From the NCBI RefSeq assembly GCF_018343515.1, contig NZ_JAGYPD010000002.1, positions 684,716-748,715 of the forward strand: a stretch of DNA of 64,000 nucleotides, read 5' to 3'. Source of the DNA: Bacillus sp. FJAT-50079. Its GTDB lineage: Bacteria > Bacillota > Bacilli > Bacillales > Bacillaceae_C. The position numbers and the translations under genes were made by a program. Below the pieces are notes generated by a model. It was not told the origin of the DNA. It saw nothing but the letters and a program-made list of their open reading frames with translations, and searched no databases. Positions 51,948 to 61,789 of this stretch are shown piece after piece (the first letter of the stretch is position 1; the number at the start of each line of letters is the position of its first letter).

Positions 51948-51970
51948 TGACCACTTTGTTCAATTGGTCA
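51948..51970. promoter_or_regulatory. TetR-type operator upstream of yhgE
   Basis: A 23-base inverted repeat with ends TGACC and GGTCA, between the TetR gene and the yhgE-like start. A second 23-base site with TGACC/GTCA ends lies at 52593-52615. Confidence 0.6.
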
Positions 51971-51994
51971 TTTTTGTTAAAAAATAATGGATCA

Positions 51995-52567
51995 TCATTT
52001 TGATAATCCCCTAAACAAATAAAATTCAAATAGAGAAGTGATTTCTTCTTTCGATAATGGTTGGTGATTTTTTTCCCAGTCATTAACGAAAGTAATATAC
52101 AGTTTTAGCATAATAAAGGCTGTCATTTCAGGATCACAATCTTTAATTTCATCTTTATCAATCGCTTCCTGCACTTTTTCTTTAATATAATGAATGATCG
52201 CATTTTCCACCTTTGCCATCACTTCGATTACTTCTGGTGTTCCAATTTCCTTTTCTTCATGGAATAACTTAATTGTAAGCTGATGCTCATTTTTAAAGGC
52301 TAATAATCGATAGATCGCCCGATTCACATTGGTATAAAAAGATTGGTCATCTCGAATCGTTTCTTCGGCTGCTGCTTTCATTTCTTTAATTAAAGAAGTT
52401 ACAATCTCATCAAGCAGTTCCACTTTATTACTAAAAAATGTGTATATCGTTCCCTTTCCAACATTCGCTAATTTAGCCACTTGATCCATCGTCGTTGCTT
52501 TATAACCAAATAATGAAAAAGATTTTGTTGCCGCATCAATAATAAGCTGTCTTCGATCAACAGACAT
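51995..52567 (-). CDS. yhgD: TetR/AcrR-family regulator (YhgD-like)
   Basis: A 190-residue repressor. The HTH (about 8-55) reads AATKSFSLFGYKATTMDQVA followed by KLANVGKGTIYTFFSNK, typical of TetR proteins; the rest is the helical ligand and dimer domain, with an Asp/Glu-rich middle. It lies directly upstream of the YhgE-type gene on the same strand, as in B. subtilis. Two similar inverted repeats flank the gene, one before its own start and one before yhgE, so it probably controls itself, yhgE and perhaps the divergent ABC exporter. Confidence 0.9.
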   Translation of the reverse strand: MSVDRRQLIIDAATKSFSLFGYKATTMDQVAKLANVGKGTIYTFFSNKVELLDEIVTSLIKEMKAAAEETIRDDQSFYTNVNRAIYRLLAFKNEHQLTIKLFHEEKEIGTPEVIEVMAKVENAIIHYIKEKVQEAIDKDEIKDCDPEMTAFIMLKLYITFVNDWEKNHQPLSKEEITSLFEFYLFRGLSK

Positions 52568-52592
52568 GTTTTTATCCCCCCAATCAAGCGAA

Positions 52593-52615
52593 TGACCAAA
52601 ATACTAATTCAGTCA
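52593..52615. promoter_or_regulatory. TetR-type operator upstream of the regulator gene
   Basis: A 23-base site starting TGACCAAAATAC and ending TTCAGTCA. Its outer ends and length match the site before yhgE. It lies 26 bases before the TetR start and 172 bases before the divergent exporter gene. Confidence 0.55.
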
Positions 52616-52786
52616 CTTTATTTACATTCGTATATTAACATAATTAAAATAAATTAACAAGAAGTTCTTCGAGGAGATTCACATTTATAGTTTTTTTCTT
52701 TATAGCTGTTGATCATCTATGCGCTTTGCTTTAGAGTAGTTTTATGCTTAACGTATCAATTGATTACTAAACAAGGAGTTTACTAT

Positions 52787-54520
52787 ATGAAAAAACAGCC
52801 AAATGACCTTAAACCTTTTATCACTCTTATTTTATCAGCAAAAATTCCAAAGCTAAGCTTAACGATTGGCTTGATCGCTAGTCTCATTACAACACTTGCT
52901 GGTTTAGTTGTTCCTATTCTTACAAAAAACTTAGTAGATGGCTTTTCTTTATCAACATTAAGTATTCCACTCATCATCGCTATTGGTGTTGCCTTTATCA
53001 TCCAAGCGATCATTAGCGGACTGGCCCTTTACTTACTAACCGTAGTCGGACAAAAGATTGTTGCTCGACTGCGTGAGCGTATGTGGTTAAAGCTCGTTCG
53101 ATTACCTGTTAATTATTATGATCAAACATCGAGTGGCGAAACCGTTAGTCGTGTCGTGAATGATACAAGTATTGTAAGAGAATTAATTTCTCAACATTTT
53201 CCTCAGTTCATCACAGGGATCATTTCTATTATAGGAGCGATTGTCATTTTATTTATTATGGATTGGAAAATGACTTTATTAATGTTAATTGCCGTACCAT
53301 TAACATTGCTCGTTATGTTTCCGCTTGGCCGTCAAATGGCGAAAATATCACGTGGACTACAAGATGAAACAGCTGTGTTTACAGGAAATATCCAACAAAC
53401 TCTAGGTGAAATCCGTTTAATGAAAGCATCAACTGCCGAAGAAACGGAAGAAAAAAGAGGATTATCTGGGATTAATAAACTACTCACTTTCGGTCTAAAG
53501 GAAGCGAGAATCTTCGCCTTAATCGCACCAATTATGCAACTGGTTATTATGCTTGTCATCGTATTAATCATTGGCTATGGAGGGATGCGTGTAGCAAGCG
53601 GAGCGATGTCGACCGGTTCACTCATTGCCTTTCTCCTTTATCTTTTCCAAATTATTATGCCGATTACATCTTTTGCCATGTTTTTTACCCAATTACAAAA
53701 AGCAAAAGGCGCAACAGAGCGAATCATTGACATTCTGGAACTGCAATTGGAAGAAGGGCAAGACGGACTTAGCCTTGACATCGCAAATAAATCGATACAT
53801 GTTTCTAATGTATCATTCGCTTATAGTGAGGAAGAGCCTGTATTAGGGCAGATTTCTTTCACCGCCCAATCTGGAGAAATGATCGCATTTGCCGGACCAA
53901 GCGGTGGAGGTAAAACGACGTTATTCGGATTGTTGGAACGATTTTACGAACCAACTGCTGGTGAAATTTTGATCGGCGACACTCCGATCCGCCAATTATC
54001 AGTCAAAGCTTGGCGCAATCAAATTGGTTATGTTTCCCAAGATAGTGCAATGATGGCCGGAACAATTCGTGAAAATTTATGTTACGGGTTGGAAAATGAA
54101 AATGACATCGACGACGAACGTTTATGGGAAGTAGCAAAAATGGCCTATGCCGATCAATTTATCAAAACATTTCCTCATGGACTGGATACAGAAGTAGGAG
54201 AACGTGGCGTTAAATTATCTGGTGGACAAAGACAAAGAATCGCCATTGCCCGTGCCTTTTTACGTAATCCGAAAATATTGATGATGGATGAAGCAACAGC
54301 AAGTCTTGACAGCCAATCAGAAAGTGTCGTTCAACAAGCATTATCGAGGCTGATGGAAGGGCGGACAACGTTTGTAATTGCCCATCGATTATCAACGATC
54401 GTTGACGCAAATAAAATTATTTTCATCGAAAATGGCCAAGTGACTGGAAGTGGCACCCATCAAGAATTAATCGCTACACATCCATTATATCGCCAATTTG
54501 CTGAGCAGCAGTTGACATAA
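52787..54520 (+). CDS. BmrA-like multidrug ABC exporter (fused permease-ATPase)
   Basis: A 577-residue half-transporter that works as a homodimer. The membrane domain (about 1-320) has six helices and the usual coupling region; the ATPase (about 335-577) shows Walker A GPSGGGKTT, the signature KLSGGQRQRIAIARAFL, Walker B ILMMDEATASLD and the H-loop VIAHRLSTI. Length and layout match BmrA (589 residues) and relatives that export drugs and dyes. ATG 52787 has AAGGAG eight bases upstream; a frame open 26 codons further has no good site. It is divergent from the TetR gene. Confidence 0.92.
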   Translation: MKKQPNDLKPFITLILSAKIPKLSLTIGLIASLITTLAGLVVPILTKNLVDGFSLSTLSIPLIIAIGVAFIIQAIISGLALYLLTVVGQKIVARLRERMWLKLVRLPVNYYDQTSSGETVSRVVNDTSIVRELISQHFPQFITGIISIIGAIVILFIMDWKMTLLMLIAVPLTLLVMFPLGRQMAKISRGLQDETAVFTGNIQQTLGEIRLMKASTAEETEEKRGLSGINKLLTFGLKEARIFALIAPIMQLVIMLVIVLIIGYGGMRVASGAMSTGSLIAFLLYLFQIIMPITSFAMFFTQLQKAKGATERIIDILELQLEEGQDGLSLDIANKSIHVSNVSFAYSEEEPVLGQISFTAQSGEMIAFAGPSGGGKTTLFGLLERFYEPTAGEILIGDTPIRQLSVKAWRNQIGYVSQDSAMMAGTIRENLCYGLENENDIDDERLWEVAKMAYADQFIKTFPHGLDTEVGERGVKLSGGQRQRIAIARAFLRNPKILMMDEATASLDSQSESVVQQALSRLMEGRTTFVIAHRLSTIVDANKIIFIENGQVTGSGTHQELIATHPLYRQFAEQQLT

Positions 54521-54535
54521 GCATTCTAGATTAAG

Positions 54536-54567
54536 ACAGCCTTTACGAATATAGTAAAGGCTGTTTA
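54536..54567. terminator. Shared terminator between exporter and anmK
   Basis: ACAGCCTTTA pairs perfectly with TAAAGGCTGT around nine bases, followed by TTATTT on the + side. It lies two bases from the convergent anmK stop and may serve both genes. Confidence 0.8.
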
Positions 54568-54568
54568 T

Positions 54569-55735
54569 TTACCATGCAATCTTTCCCATAACAACCTTTT
54601 TAGTCGCACCAGTAGCTGCTGGTAAATTATTTTGTTGCTTTTTATAACATTGGTAACCGAGCAGGGCAAATGCAATTGCTTCCTTTGCATCCGCGTTAAT
54701 GCCAGATTGTTCCACACCCCTCACTTCTATCTCCGTACCTAATAAATGATGGGACATTCTTTGCATCAATGTTTGATTATTTCTGCCCCCTCCACTGACT
54801 AACACTTCTTTTAAATGAACGATTCTTGCCTGCTTTCTTATTTCCATCACAACACTTTTCGCCGTCAATTCCGTAACGGTAGCTATTTTATCAGCATCCT
54901 TTATTCCTAAGTTTTCCGCTTGTTGCCACAAATCCTTGGCATAATCAAGACCAAACAATTCCCTCCCAGTGCTTTTCGGTGCCGAGAGATCATAATATGG
55001 ATGCTTTAATAACTGCTCAAGCCAATTTTTATGTATCGATCCGCTCGCTGCTATTGCCCCATCTCGGTCATATGACTGCTTGCCATCCGTTGCCCACTTT
55101 GTAAAAGCATCAATAATCATATTTCCTGGCCCAGTGTCATAGGCCACTACATCAGCTTCCCTACTGCCTTTCGGTAAAACAGTGATATTGGAAATTCCAC
55201 CAATATTCACAAGCACTCTACCTATCTCTTGATCGGCAAACAATACAAAATCAGTATATGGAACTAATGGAGCGCCTTGTCCACCTACGGCCATATCACG
55301 TGTGCGAAAATCACCGATGGTCATAATACCCGTTTTTTCAGCAATAACGCTAATGTCACCGATTTGAAGTGTGGATATGATGGGACGACCATCGATTTCA
55401 ATCGGATCAGGTTGGTGAAAAATGGTCTGACCATGGGAACAAATACATAAAATATCATTCCGTTCAAGACCCGACGCTTTAATTACTTCGATTGCTGCCT
55501 CTGCAAACAACTCACCTAAAAACATATTCATCAAAGAAATATCATTCACACGTACCCGATTTGGATCGCATAACTTCATTAATTCTTCTTTAAGCGCTTC
55601 AGAATATGGCAAAGATAAAAAATGAACTTGTTTTATGTCTATCTGATCATTTTCATCGATTATTTCAACTACCACTGCATCAATTCCATCCAATGACGTA
55701 CCTGACATTAACCCAACGACATACTCTTGCTGCAT
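54569..55735 (-). CDS. anmK: Anhydro-N-acetylmuramic acid kinase
   Basis: A 388-residue sugar kinase that converts 1,6-anhydro-MurNAc to MurNAc 6-phosphate during cell-wall recycling. It has the AnmK signature VGLMSGTSLDGIDAVVVE, CSHGQTIFHQ, GDFRTRDMAVGGQGAPLVPY, and VNIGGISNITVLP with the phosphate-binding GPGNMIIDAF. VSGGGRNNQTLM closes the nucleotide site. ATG 55735 has AGAGG five bases upstream. It is 20 bases after the serine hydrolase gene. Its product is the substrate of MurQ, encoded at the right edge. Confidence 0.95.
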   Translation of the reverse strand: MQQEYVVGLMSGTSLDGIDAVVVEIIDENDQIDIKQVHFLSLPYSEALKEELMKLCDPNRVRVNDISLMNMFLGELFAEAAIEVIKASGLERNDILCICSHGQTIFHQPDPIEIDGRPIISTLQIGDISVIAEKTGIMTIGDFRTRDMAVGGQGAPLVPYTDFVLFADQEIGRVLVNIGGISNITVLPKGSREADVVAYDTGPGNMIIDAFTKWATDGKQSYDRDGAIAASGSIHKNWLEQLLKHPYYDLSAPKSTGRELFGLDYAKDLWQQAENLGIKDADKIATVTELTAKSVVMEIRKQARIVHLKEVLVSGGGRNNQTLMQRMSHHLLGTEIEVRGVEQSGINADAKEAIAFALLGYQCYKKQQNNLPAATGATKKVVMGKIAW

Positions 55736-55755
55736 TCCAACCTCTCCCCCCAAGC

Positions 55756-56805
55756 TTAAAAATAGGAACGGATCAAATTATGTAATCTTGGTCTAAGCCT
55801 CATAATATAATTAGGTTCCCTACCAAAATGCACTCGATTCGTTAATAAAATCATATGTAACTGTATCGTCGGATCAAACCAAATGCTTGTACCGGTAAAA
55901 CCCGTATGTCCATAGGATTGATCGGAAAATATATCTCCGCAAGAAGATAAGGTTGGGCTTTTTAAAATCCACCCCAAACCGCGATGTTCTTGATCAAATC
56001 TGCTATAATTTCTTTTAGACAACTCGGTCACTGCTTCTGATAGAACCCGTTTCCCTTTAAATATACCGTTGTTTTCTATCATTGTTGCATAGTTTTGTAA
56101 ATCACGTATTGTCGAAAATAATCCTGCATGTCCACTTATCCCGCCCATCAATTCCGTATTATCGTCATGAACAGTCCCTTGCTTATAACTTGCTAACTTT
56201 TCGCTATATTCAGTCGCGGCATATCGTTCCTTTGGAAAAGATGGGTTAAACCCTGTTTCAAACATTTCTAGTGGTGTAAAAAGCTCTGATTGAACAAATT
56301 GCTCAAATTTTTGTTTGGTCACCACTTCGATTACTTTATATAACGTAATGAAGCCTAAATCACTGTAAACGACTTTACTTCCAGTTTCGTACAATAGTGG
56401 CTGATTATAAATTCTTTGCATGACTTCATCTGTTGACAAGTCTTCTAAATAGTATTGAATATGCGCAGGCAGCCCAGATGTATGTGTCAAAAGATCACGT
56501 AACCGTACTGCTTCTTTGCCTTGTTGGGCAAACTCAGGTATAAAATAAGAAACGGGATCATCGAGCCAAATGTCTCCATGATCAATTAGTTTTAATAGCA
56601 TCGGTAAAGTGGCAACGACTTTTGTCAATGAAGCTAGATCAAATATCGTATCCATTTTCATTGCCGATTTTTTCGGATAAACAGCAGAATGTCCAATTGC
56701 TTCTTCTAAGATGATTTTCCCTTGATAACTAACAGTAATAACCGCTCCTGGAATATGGTTTAAATCAATCTCCTTTTGAATAATAGAAAGCACTTTGTTC
56801 CGCAA
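55756..56805 (-). CDS. Beta-lactamase-family serine hydrolase, AmiE/YbbE-like
   Basis: A 349-residue serine hydrolase of the class C beta-lactamase fold. The catalytic Ser-x-x-Lys is in DLASLTKVVATLP, the Tyr motif is VYSDLGF, and the third motif is YGHTGFTGTSIW. There is no signal peptide, so it may act in the cytoplasm or leave by another path. B. subtilis AmiE (YbbE), a relative in the muropeptide recycling operon, is an N-acetylmuramyl-L-alanine amidase, and the context here supports that role. The start is TTG 56805 with GGGGAG six bases upstream. It lies between a GNAT gene and anmK. Confidence 0.85.
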   Translation of the reverse strand: MRNKVLSIIQKEIDLNHIPGAVITVSYQGKIILEEAIGHSAVYPKKSAMKMDTIFDLASLTKVVATLPMLLKLIDHGDIWLDDPVSYFIPEFAQQGKEAVRLRDLLTHTSGLPAHIQYYLEDLSTDEVMQRIYNQPLLYETGSKVVYSDLGFITLYKVIEVVTKQKFEQFVQSELFTPLEMFETGFNPSFPKERYAATEYSEKLASYKQGTVHDDNTELMGGISGHAGLFSTIRDLQNYATMIENNGIFKGKRVLSEAVTELSKRNYSRFDQEHRGLGWILKSPTLSSCGDIFSDQSYGHTGFTGTSIWFDPTIQLHMILLTNRVHFGREPNYIMRLRPRLHNLIRSYF

Positions 56806-56808
56806 TCT

Positions 56809-57780
56809 CTACTCCCCTTTACACTCGACATGTTTTTGATACGAATCATAACGTTTACATACTTGGTAGCCTAATTTATTATAAAATGAAACCAGCCCCG
56901 TCCAATCGATAATAATCCGTTGTATATTACGTTTTCTTAAATAGGCAACCGCTGCTTGTACAATAAAAAGGCCATATCCATATTGCCGTTCATTTGCATC
57001 GATCCCGAGTGGACCAATGCCGCCAACGGCTTCTTCATATAACGGAGCCCAATAAGTATTCTGCGCAATAACAGGTGAATAAGAGTCGTTTATTCGGCAA
57101 AAACCAATGATTCTCCCCTTCTTTTTGAGGATGACAAACTCCCTCCCATCTCCACCATGCTCAAAATATTTTATCGCTTCATACTCCCATCTTCCCGGAA
57201 AACTTCGGTTTAAAAATGTTATAAACAGTTGTTTTTCATTCCTATCTAACAAGGAAACTTCTACTCCTTCTTTTGCAGGAATTACAACTTGACGGTCGAT
57301 TTCATAAAAGCAATCCAAATCGTATTCCTCGCCACTTTTCACATACCCCCTTTTTTCAAACCATTTTGCAGCATAAGTAAATTCTGATGGAATACCCGGA
57401 AAATAATGGGATGTGTCTTTGCCAAGCAAAATGCGATTGACACCGCTTTCAATTAAACTCGCTTCAGCATGCTCCAATAATGTTGTTCCAATTCCTCGAT
57501 TACGATATTTCTGATCAACAAGCATGGCTTGAATCCACCCTGTCTTTTTTCCAATCCCAACATCAATCGCATCTTGCCATTTTTTTACGATTACAAATCC
57601 AATGACTTCATTACGATCTGGGTCGACTACCATTTGCGAACATTGATGACAAATGTTCGTATCTTGAAAACTATTCTGTTCGAATAATTCTTTCCTCATT
57701 GGGAAGGAAGCTCCTAATTCCCGATTCCATAAATCAACTAACTCTTTCAATCTATTATAGTTCCATTTTAAATATCGCAT
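56809..57780 (-). CDS. Two-domain GNAT acetyltransferase-like protein
   Basis: A 323-residue protein with two GNAT folds. The first (about 1-150) has a good acetyl-CoA loop, QKYRNRGIGTTLLEHAEASL; the second (about 165-323) has ANERQYGYGLFIVQAAVAYL, a weaker loop. Cysteines near 45 (NICHQCSQ) are unusual. It opens the operon that continues with the AmiE-like hydrolase and anmK, three bases apart, so a role on amino sugars or muropeptides is likely but unknown. It is distantly similar to the GNAT protein at 62666. ATG 57780 has AAGGAG six bases upstream. Confidence 0.85.
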   Translation of the reverse strand: MRYLKWNYNRLKELVDLWNRELGASFPMRKELFEQNSFQDTNICHQCSQMVVDPDRNEVIGFVIVKKWQDAIDVGIGKKTGWIQAMLVDQKYRNRGIGTTLLEHAEASLIESGVNRILLGKDTSHYFPGIPSEFTYAAKWFEKRGYVKSGEEYDLDCFYEIDRQVVIPAKEGVEVSLLDRNEKQLFITFLNRSFPGRWEYEAIKYFEHGGDGREFVILKKKGRIIGFCRINDSYSPVIAQNTYWAPLYEEAVGGIGPLGIDANERQYGYGLFIVQAAVAYLRKRNIQRIIIDWTGLVSFYNKLGYQVCKRYDSYQKHVECKGE

Positions 57781-58153
57781 CAATTACTCCTTTATACACG
57801 ACTCTTCGCTATTCAGTTCCAATCTTTAATTCTATTCACCCCTTTATATGCATCCTAAATAACGAAAATCCGTAATTTAACTTTATATAGGTTTACTGTA
57901 ACGTAATCAACCTTAATTGTAAAATGATATTTTATCAAAAACTAAATTTATTCGTTAAAATATTTTATTGAAATAATAATTTATTTATTCAAAATATTAT
58001 TGAAATAAAAATTCATCAATGGTACACTTTATTTGAAATCGTGGCACACTACTTCGGAATCAATCTAGCAAATTAAAATATCTTCGTTGTAGATAGTAAG
58101 GAGGGAAGTCTTTCTGTTTGCCACAGATTTGATAGAAATGAAAAAGGAGTCGG
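57781..58153. other. AT-rich divergent promoter region
   Basis: No gene. It includes an AT-rich inverted repeat centred near 57985 (AATATTTTATTGAAATAATA and TTATTTATTCAAAATATT), which could be an operator for the leftward recycling genes or the chitinase gene. No clear sigma-A boxes stood out. Confidence 0.4.
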
Positions 58154-60631
58154 ATGAATGTGTCTAAGCTGTTCCAAATACTACTCGTCTTAATTTTTAT
58201 TTTTGGTAGCGCTTTCCAAACTACTCACTTATCGATGGCTGCTGAAAACGATTCTGAGGCACGAATTGATGTTACGACAATTGATGAAGGGGGAAATTCT
58301 GTAAAAGGAAGCCCGATCATTACCGCTGTCCCACCTGCGGACAAACCAGTTAATAAAATTACGTTTTTGGCAAAAGCAGTGAACGAACCTGATGAGAATT
58401 ATTATCCTTACGCACCAATATCAAAAGAACCTTTTTCATGGACTTGGGGAACCGGTGATCCTTGGGTACCTGACGGAGAATATACATTACGGATGGATAT
58501 TGAATATAGTTCAAAAGAGGTAGAAACGATTACACGTAATGTATTCGTTGCAAATTATTCCGCTCCTACTTACCCAGAATCACCTAAAATGCTTTCAGTT
58601 GTTTCAAAAACCGACGAACAAGTGGAATTAGCATGGAATCCATCTAGCTCAACAAAGACGTTTAATTATGAAATTTTCCAAGATGGCGAGAAAATAGCCG
58701 AAACAACAGAAACCTCATATACAGTGAACGGCTTATTAGCAGACTCACAATATTTGTTTAGGGTAAAAACAAAGGATATTTATAATAATGTTTCCATTGA
58801 TGATAATACGATCAACGTATTAACCGCTGGCGAGCAAACGCCAACGACTTTCCCAAAGATAAGTGAAATTCAAGCTCCTGAACCAAATGGGGTTAGCCCA
58901 AGAAGCCAAGGTTATTCTGGGACGATTCAACTATCAGTAGTTGCTGAAGATCCGAGCGTTGAAGATGTTATGTTTGCCGTCAAAACATATGCTGCACCAG
59001 AATCTGATTATTGGCAGTTTACACAAGTGAGCAAAGATGGGGATACATATACCATTTCATATGATACAACTTCGGCTCCCGAGGGCAATGTAATTATCAA
59101 GGCTACGGCTGTTGATCAATATGGGCAAACAGCAACAGTGACAAAGGTCTTACTCATTGATAATGTCATTGAAGGTGTGATACCGCCAACATGGGAAGAT
59201 GCCGATACACCACCGGCAAATTATGTGATCGCTTATCTTGCTGGTTGGTCCACTTTAAGCGGATACGACTTAATGCATGATATAGACGCTTCAAGATTAA
59301 CACATATTAATTACGCCTTTGGGTTAATCGGAAGTGATTTAAAAATAAAAATGAGTGATCCTGTAAATGATCCGATAAATTTTGCAGAGTTAGCTAAGTT
59401 AAAGGAAAAATACCCTCACTTAAAAACAACGATTGCAATAGGCGGCTGGGGTGGATCTGCGAATTTCTCTGAAGCATCGGCGAATGAAGAAGCAAGAACC
59501 ACTTTTGCAGACAGTGTTGTCGAATTTATTGTCACTCACGGTTTTAATGGTGTTGATCTAGATTGGGAATACCCTGTTACTGGCGGTGGTCCGGGCACAT
59601 ATCCGAATCCGGATGACTATGATCATTTTCCATTATTGCTAAAAACATTGCGTGAAAAGTTAGATGAACAAGGCGAAAAAGATGGAGTCCGTTATTCCCT
59701 TTCAATCGCTGGAGCTGCAAATACCGGCTATGTAGCGAATACCCAACTTGGTCTTACTGAAAAATATTTGGATTACATTCAAGTGATGACGTATGACATA
59801 CACGGTCCTTGGGAAGAATTAGCTGATTTGAACGCACCTTTATATGATGATAACGGAAAAACATGGAGCGTTGATAAAGCTGTTCAAGCTTATTTGGATG
59901 CCGGCGTGCCTAAAGAGAAACTCATCATGGGCGTACCTTTCTATGGCTACACATATGACGTACAATCTAACGAGAACAATGGATTACGTCAAAAATATAT
60001 TGGCAGTGGTTCTGTTACTTATAACCGGATCATCTTAAATGATTATTTAAACAATGGCTATGTTCGGTATTGGGATGAAGGAACAAAGACACCATATTTA
60101 TTTAACCCAGATATATCCAAATTCATTAGCTATGATGATGAAAAGTCAATTGCCATTAAAGCACAATACATTCGGGAAAAAGGGCTCGGCGGGGCAATGA
60201 TTTGGGAGATTAGTCAAGATCATGGAAATGATTTACTAGATTCATTGTATACGATTCTAAAAGATCCAATTGTTCGTACGGATGAGCCTAATACGGATGG
60301 TGATTCGGATAATGATCCCGATGGTGACCAAGACGAATCCGAAGAACCTGTTACAGATGATAATAACAATGACTCAGATTCGGACGATGATTCTGAGAAG
60401 CCTTCCGAAGGTTTAGAAGACGATAAAGACAATCAATCAGGTCAAGGAAATGATCCATCTAAAAATACAAATGAGGAAACAACTCATTCAGATCATACTA
60501 AACAGGAACAAGGGAAAAAATTACCGAATACAGCGAGCTCCATCTATAATTGGATGCTGATCGGCTTCCTGACATTGCTTATTGCATCTGCAATAGCTAT
60601 TTGGAATTATAGACGTATGAAACGAGCTTAA
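58154..60631 (+). CDS. Cell-wall-anchored family 18 chitinase
   Basis: An 825-residue secreted glycosidase. After a signal peptide (to about 29) come an N-terminal beta domain (about 35-130), a fibronectin type III domain (about 138-225), an Ig-like domain (about 235-345), then the GH18 barrel (about 355-690), with the active-site strand FNGVDLDWEYP (Glu near 474; Asn replaces the first Asp-Gly) and VMTYDIHGPWE. An Asp/Glu/Ser-rich spacer (about 700-785) leads to LPNTASS, a membrane helix and RRMKRA. LPNTA signals are cut by class D sortases (SrtC of B. anthracis). Substrate: chitin or GlcNAc polymers, possibly peptidoglycan. AAAGGAG precedes the ATG. Confidence 0.92.
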   Translation: MNVSKLFQILLVLIFIFGSAFQTTHLSMAAENDSEARIDVTTIDEGGNSVKGSPIITAVPPADKPVNKITFLAKAVNEPDENYYPYAPISKEPFSWTWGTGDPWVPDGEYTLRMDIEYSSKEVETITRNVFVANYSAPTYPESPKMLSVVSKTDEQVELAWNPSSSTKTFNYEIFQDGEKIAETTETSYTVNGLLADSQYLFRVKTKDIYNNVSIDDNTINVLTAGEQTPTTFPKISEIQAPEPNGVSPRSQGYSGTIQLSVVAEDPSVEDVMFAVKTYAAPESDYWQFTQVSKDGDTYTISYDTTSAPEGNVIIKATAVDQYGQTATVTKVLLIDNVIEGVIPPTWEDADTPPANYVIAYLAGWSTLSGYDLMHDIDASRLTHINYAFGLIGSDLKIKMSDPVNDPINFAELAKLKEKYPHLKTTIAIGGWGGSANFSEASANEEARTTFADSVVEFIVTHGFNGVDLDWEYPVTGGGPGTYPNPDDYDHFPLLLKTLREKLDEQGEKDGVRYSLSIAGAANTGYVANTQLGLTEKYLDYIQVMTYDIHGPWEELADLNAPLYDDNGKTWSVDKAVQAYLDAGVPKEKLIMGVPFYGYTYDVQSNENNGLRQKYIGSGSVTYNRIILNDYLNNGYVRYWDEGTKTPYLFNPDISKFISYDDEKSIAIKAQYIREKGLGGAMIWEISQDHGNDLLDSLYTILKDPIVRTDEPNTDGDSDNDPDGDQDESEEPVTDDNNNDSDSDDDSEKPSEGLEDDKDNQSGQGNDPSKNTNEETTHSDHTKQEQGKKLPNTASSIYNWMLIGFLTLLIASAIAIWNYRRMKRA

Positions 60632-60697
60632 AATATGCATTAAATATCACAATTTAAAAATATAAAAAGATTTCCAGTCATTATTTATACAAAATCG

Positions 60698-60742
60698 GGT
60701 GTCAAAGGAGTCTGAATAATCGACTTTTTGACACCTTTCTTC
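60698..60742 (+). terminator. Terminator after chitinase gene
   Basis: GGTGTCAAA-GAGTC pairs with GACTTTTTGACACC around about nine bases, followed by TTTCTTCT; it lies between convergent genes. Confidence 0.8.
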
Positions 60743-60753
60743 TATCGGTAGTT

Positions 60754-61719
60754 TCAAGCTTTAAAATTTTGTTTAATCTGGCTAATCCCAATTCCTTCCT
60801 CTATAAGTCCCGCCACAACTGCTCCGATAACTGGTTCCACTTTAGGAATAATCAGCTCTGCTTGAATATGATTCTTTTGGAAAACCTCTCTCATCGTATG
60901 TTGCAATAGATCAAGTCTATTAAAGAGACCACCCGTTAATACTACTTGTATCTGCTCCTCGTTCCATTTGTCCGTAAATAACTTTTTAATTAGACATGAA
61001 ATGGACTCACCAAGATACAGCGCATTTTGCCGAATAATCGCCAAGGAAACAGGATCTCCCTGATCAGCTGCTGCTACTACAAGCTTACTTATTGATGCAA
61101 TGATTTCCTTTTGATTCTTCGCTTGATAAACGGGCTGAATAATATTAGGCAAGGCTCGAACTTGGAAATGATCGATAATCTGATTCACTAGCATCGTTTC
61201 CTCACCAAGCTTGTCATAAGCTGAAAAAGCGGCATCTAATCCTTGGCTTCCAAGGGCATACCCACTTCCTTTTTCGCCTAGCAAATATCCCCAACCACCG
61301 ACTCGATCTAGCTCTCCTTTTTTATTGATCCCATACGTAATCGATCCAGTTCCGGCAATTTGAACGATTCCTGGTTCTCCGAATGTTCCGGAATACAATG
61401 CAGTAATCGCATCATTGTTTACCGTAATCGGAATCCTGTCGGCGATGATTGAAGAGAGTAATATTTGCATTTCTTTTCTCGCTGTTGGATGTTCCACACC
61501 AGACATACCCGCAAATACCCGGCTAATCTGAAAAATCGACATATTGCTCTGTTCTTTCAGCTTACTGAATAGTGTCGTTAACTCATTCCGCAAATCATCT
61601 TTTCCAACACTGTTGGGATTGCTGGCACCTACCGTTACTTCTGCAATAATGTCACCATTCTCATTTGCGATCACACCTTTTGTTTTTGTTCCGCCACCAT
61701 CAATTGCTAACACATACAT
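60754..61719 (-). CDS. BadF/BadG-family amino-sugar kinase (GlcNAc/MurNAc kinase, MurK-like)
   Basis: A 321-residue kinase. The phosphate-1 loop is AIDGGGTKTKGVI, a second conserved block is VNNDAITALYSGTFGEPGIV with the catalytic Asp, followed by QIAGTGSITYGI and GGWGYLLGEKGSGYALG; VLTGGLF forms the adenosine loop. Such kinases phosphorylate GlcNAc, and in Clostridium (MurK) also MurNAc. Its position after the MurR-like regulator and MurQ genes supports a role in recycling. ATG 61719 has GGGGGGA six bases upstream. It ends the leftward murQ operon. Confidence 0.9.
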   Translation of the reverse strand: MYVLAIDGGGTKTKGVIANENGDIIAEVTVGASNPNSVGKDDLRNELTTLFSKLKEQSNMSIFQISRVFAGMSGVEHPTARKEMQILLSSIIADRIPITVNNDAITALYSGTFGEPGIVQIAGTGSITYGINKKGELDRVGGWGYLLGEKGSGYALGSQGLDAAFSAYDKLGEETMLVNQIIDHFQVRALPNIIQPVYQAKNQKEIIASISKLVVAAADQGDPVSLAIIRQNALYLGESISCLIKKLFTDKWNEEQIQVVLTGGLFNRLDLLQHTMREVFQKNHIQAELIIPKVEPVIGAVVAGLIEEGIGISQIKQNFKA

Positions 61720-61789
61720 AAATAATCCCCCCAATTGCCCCATAGGAAAGAAGCCAACTCTAAAAATGAGTTAGCCCAATCGTGAATAT

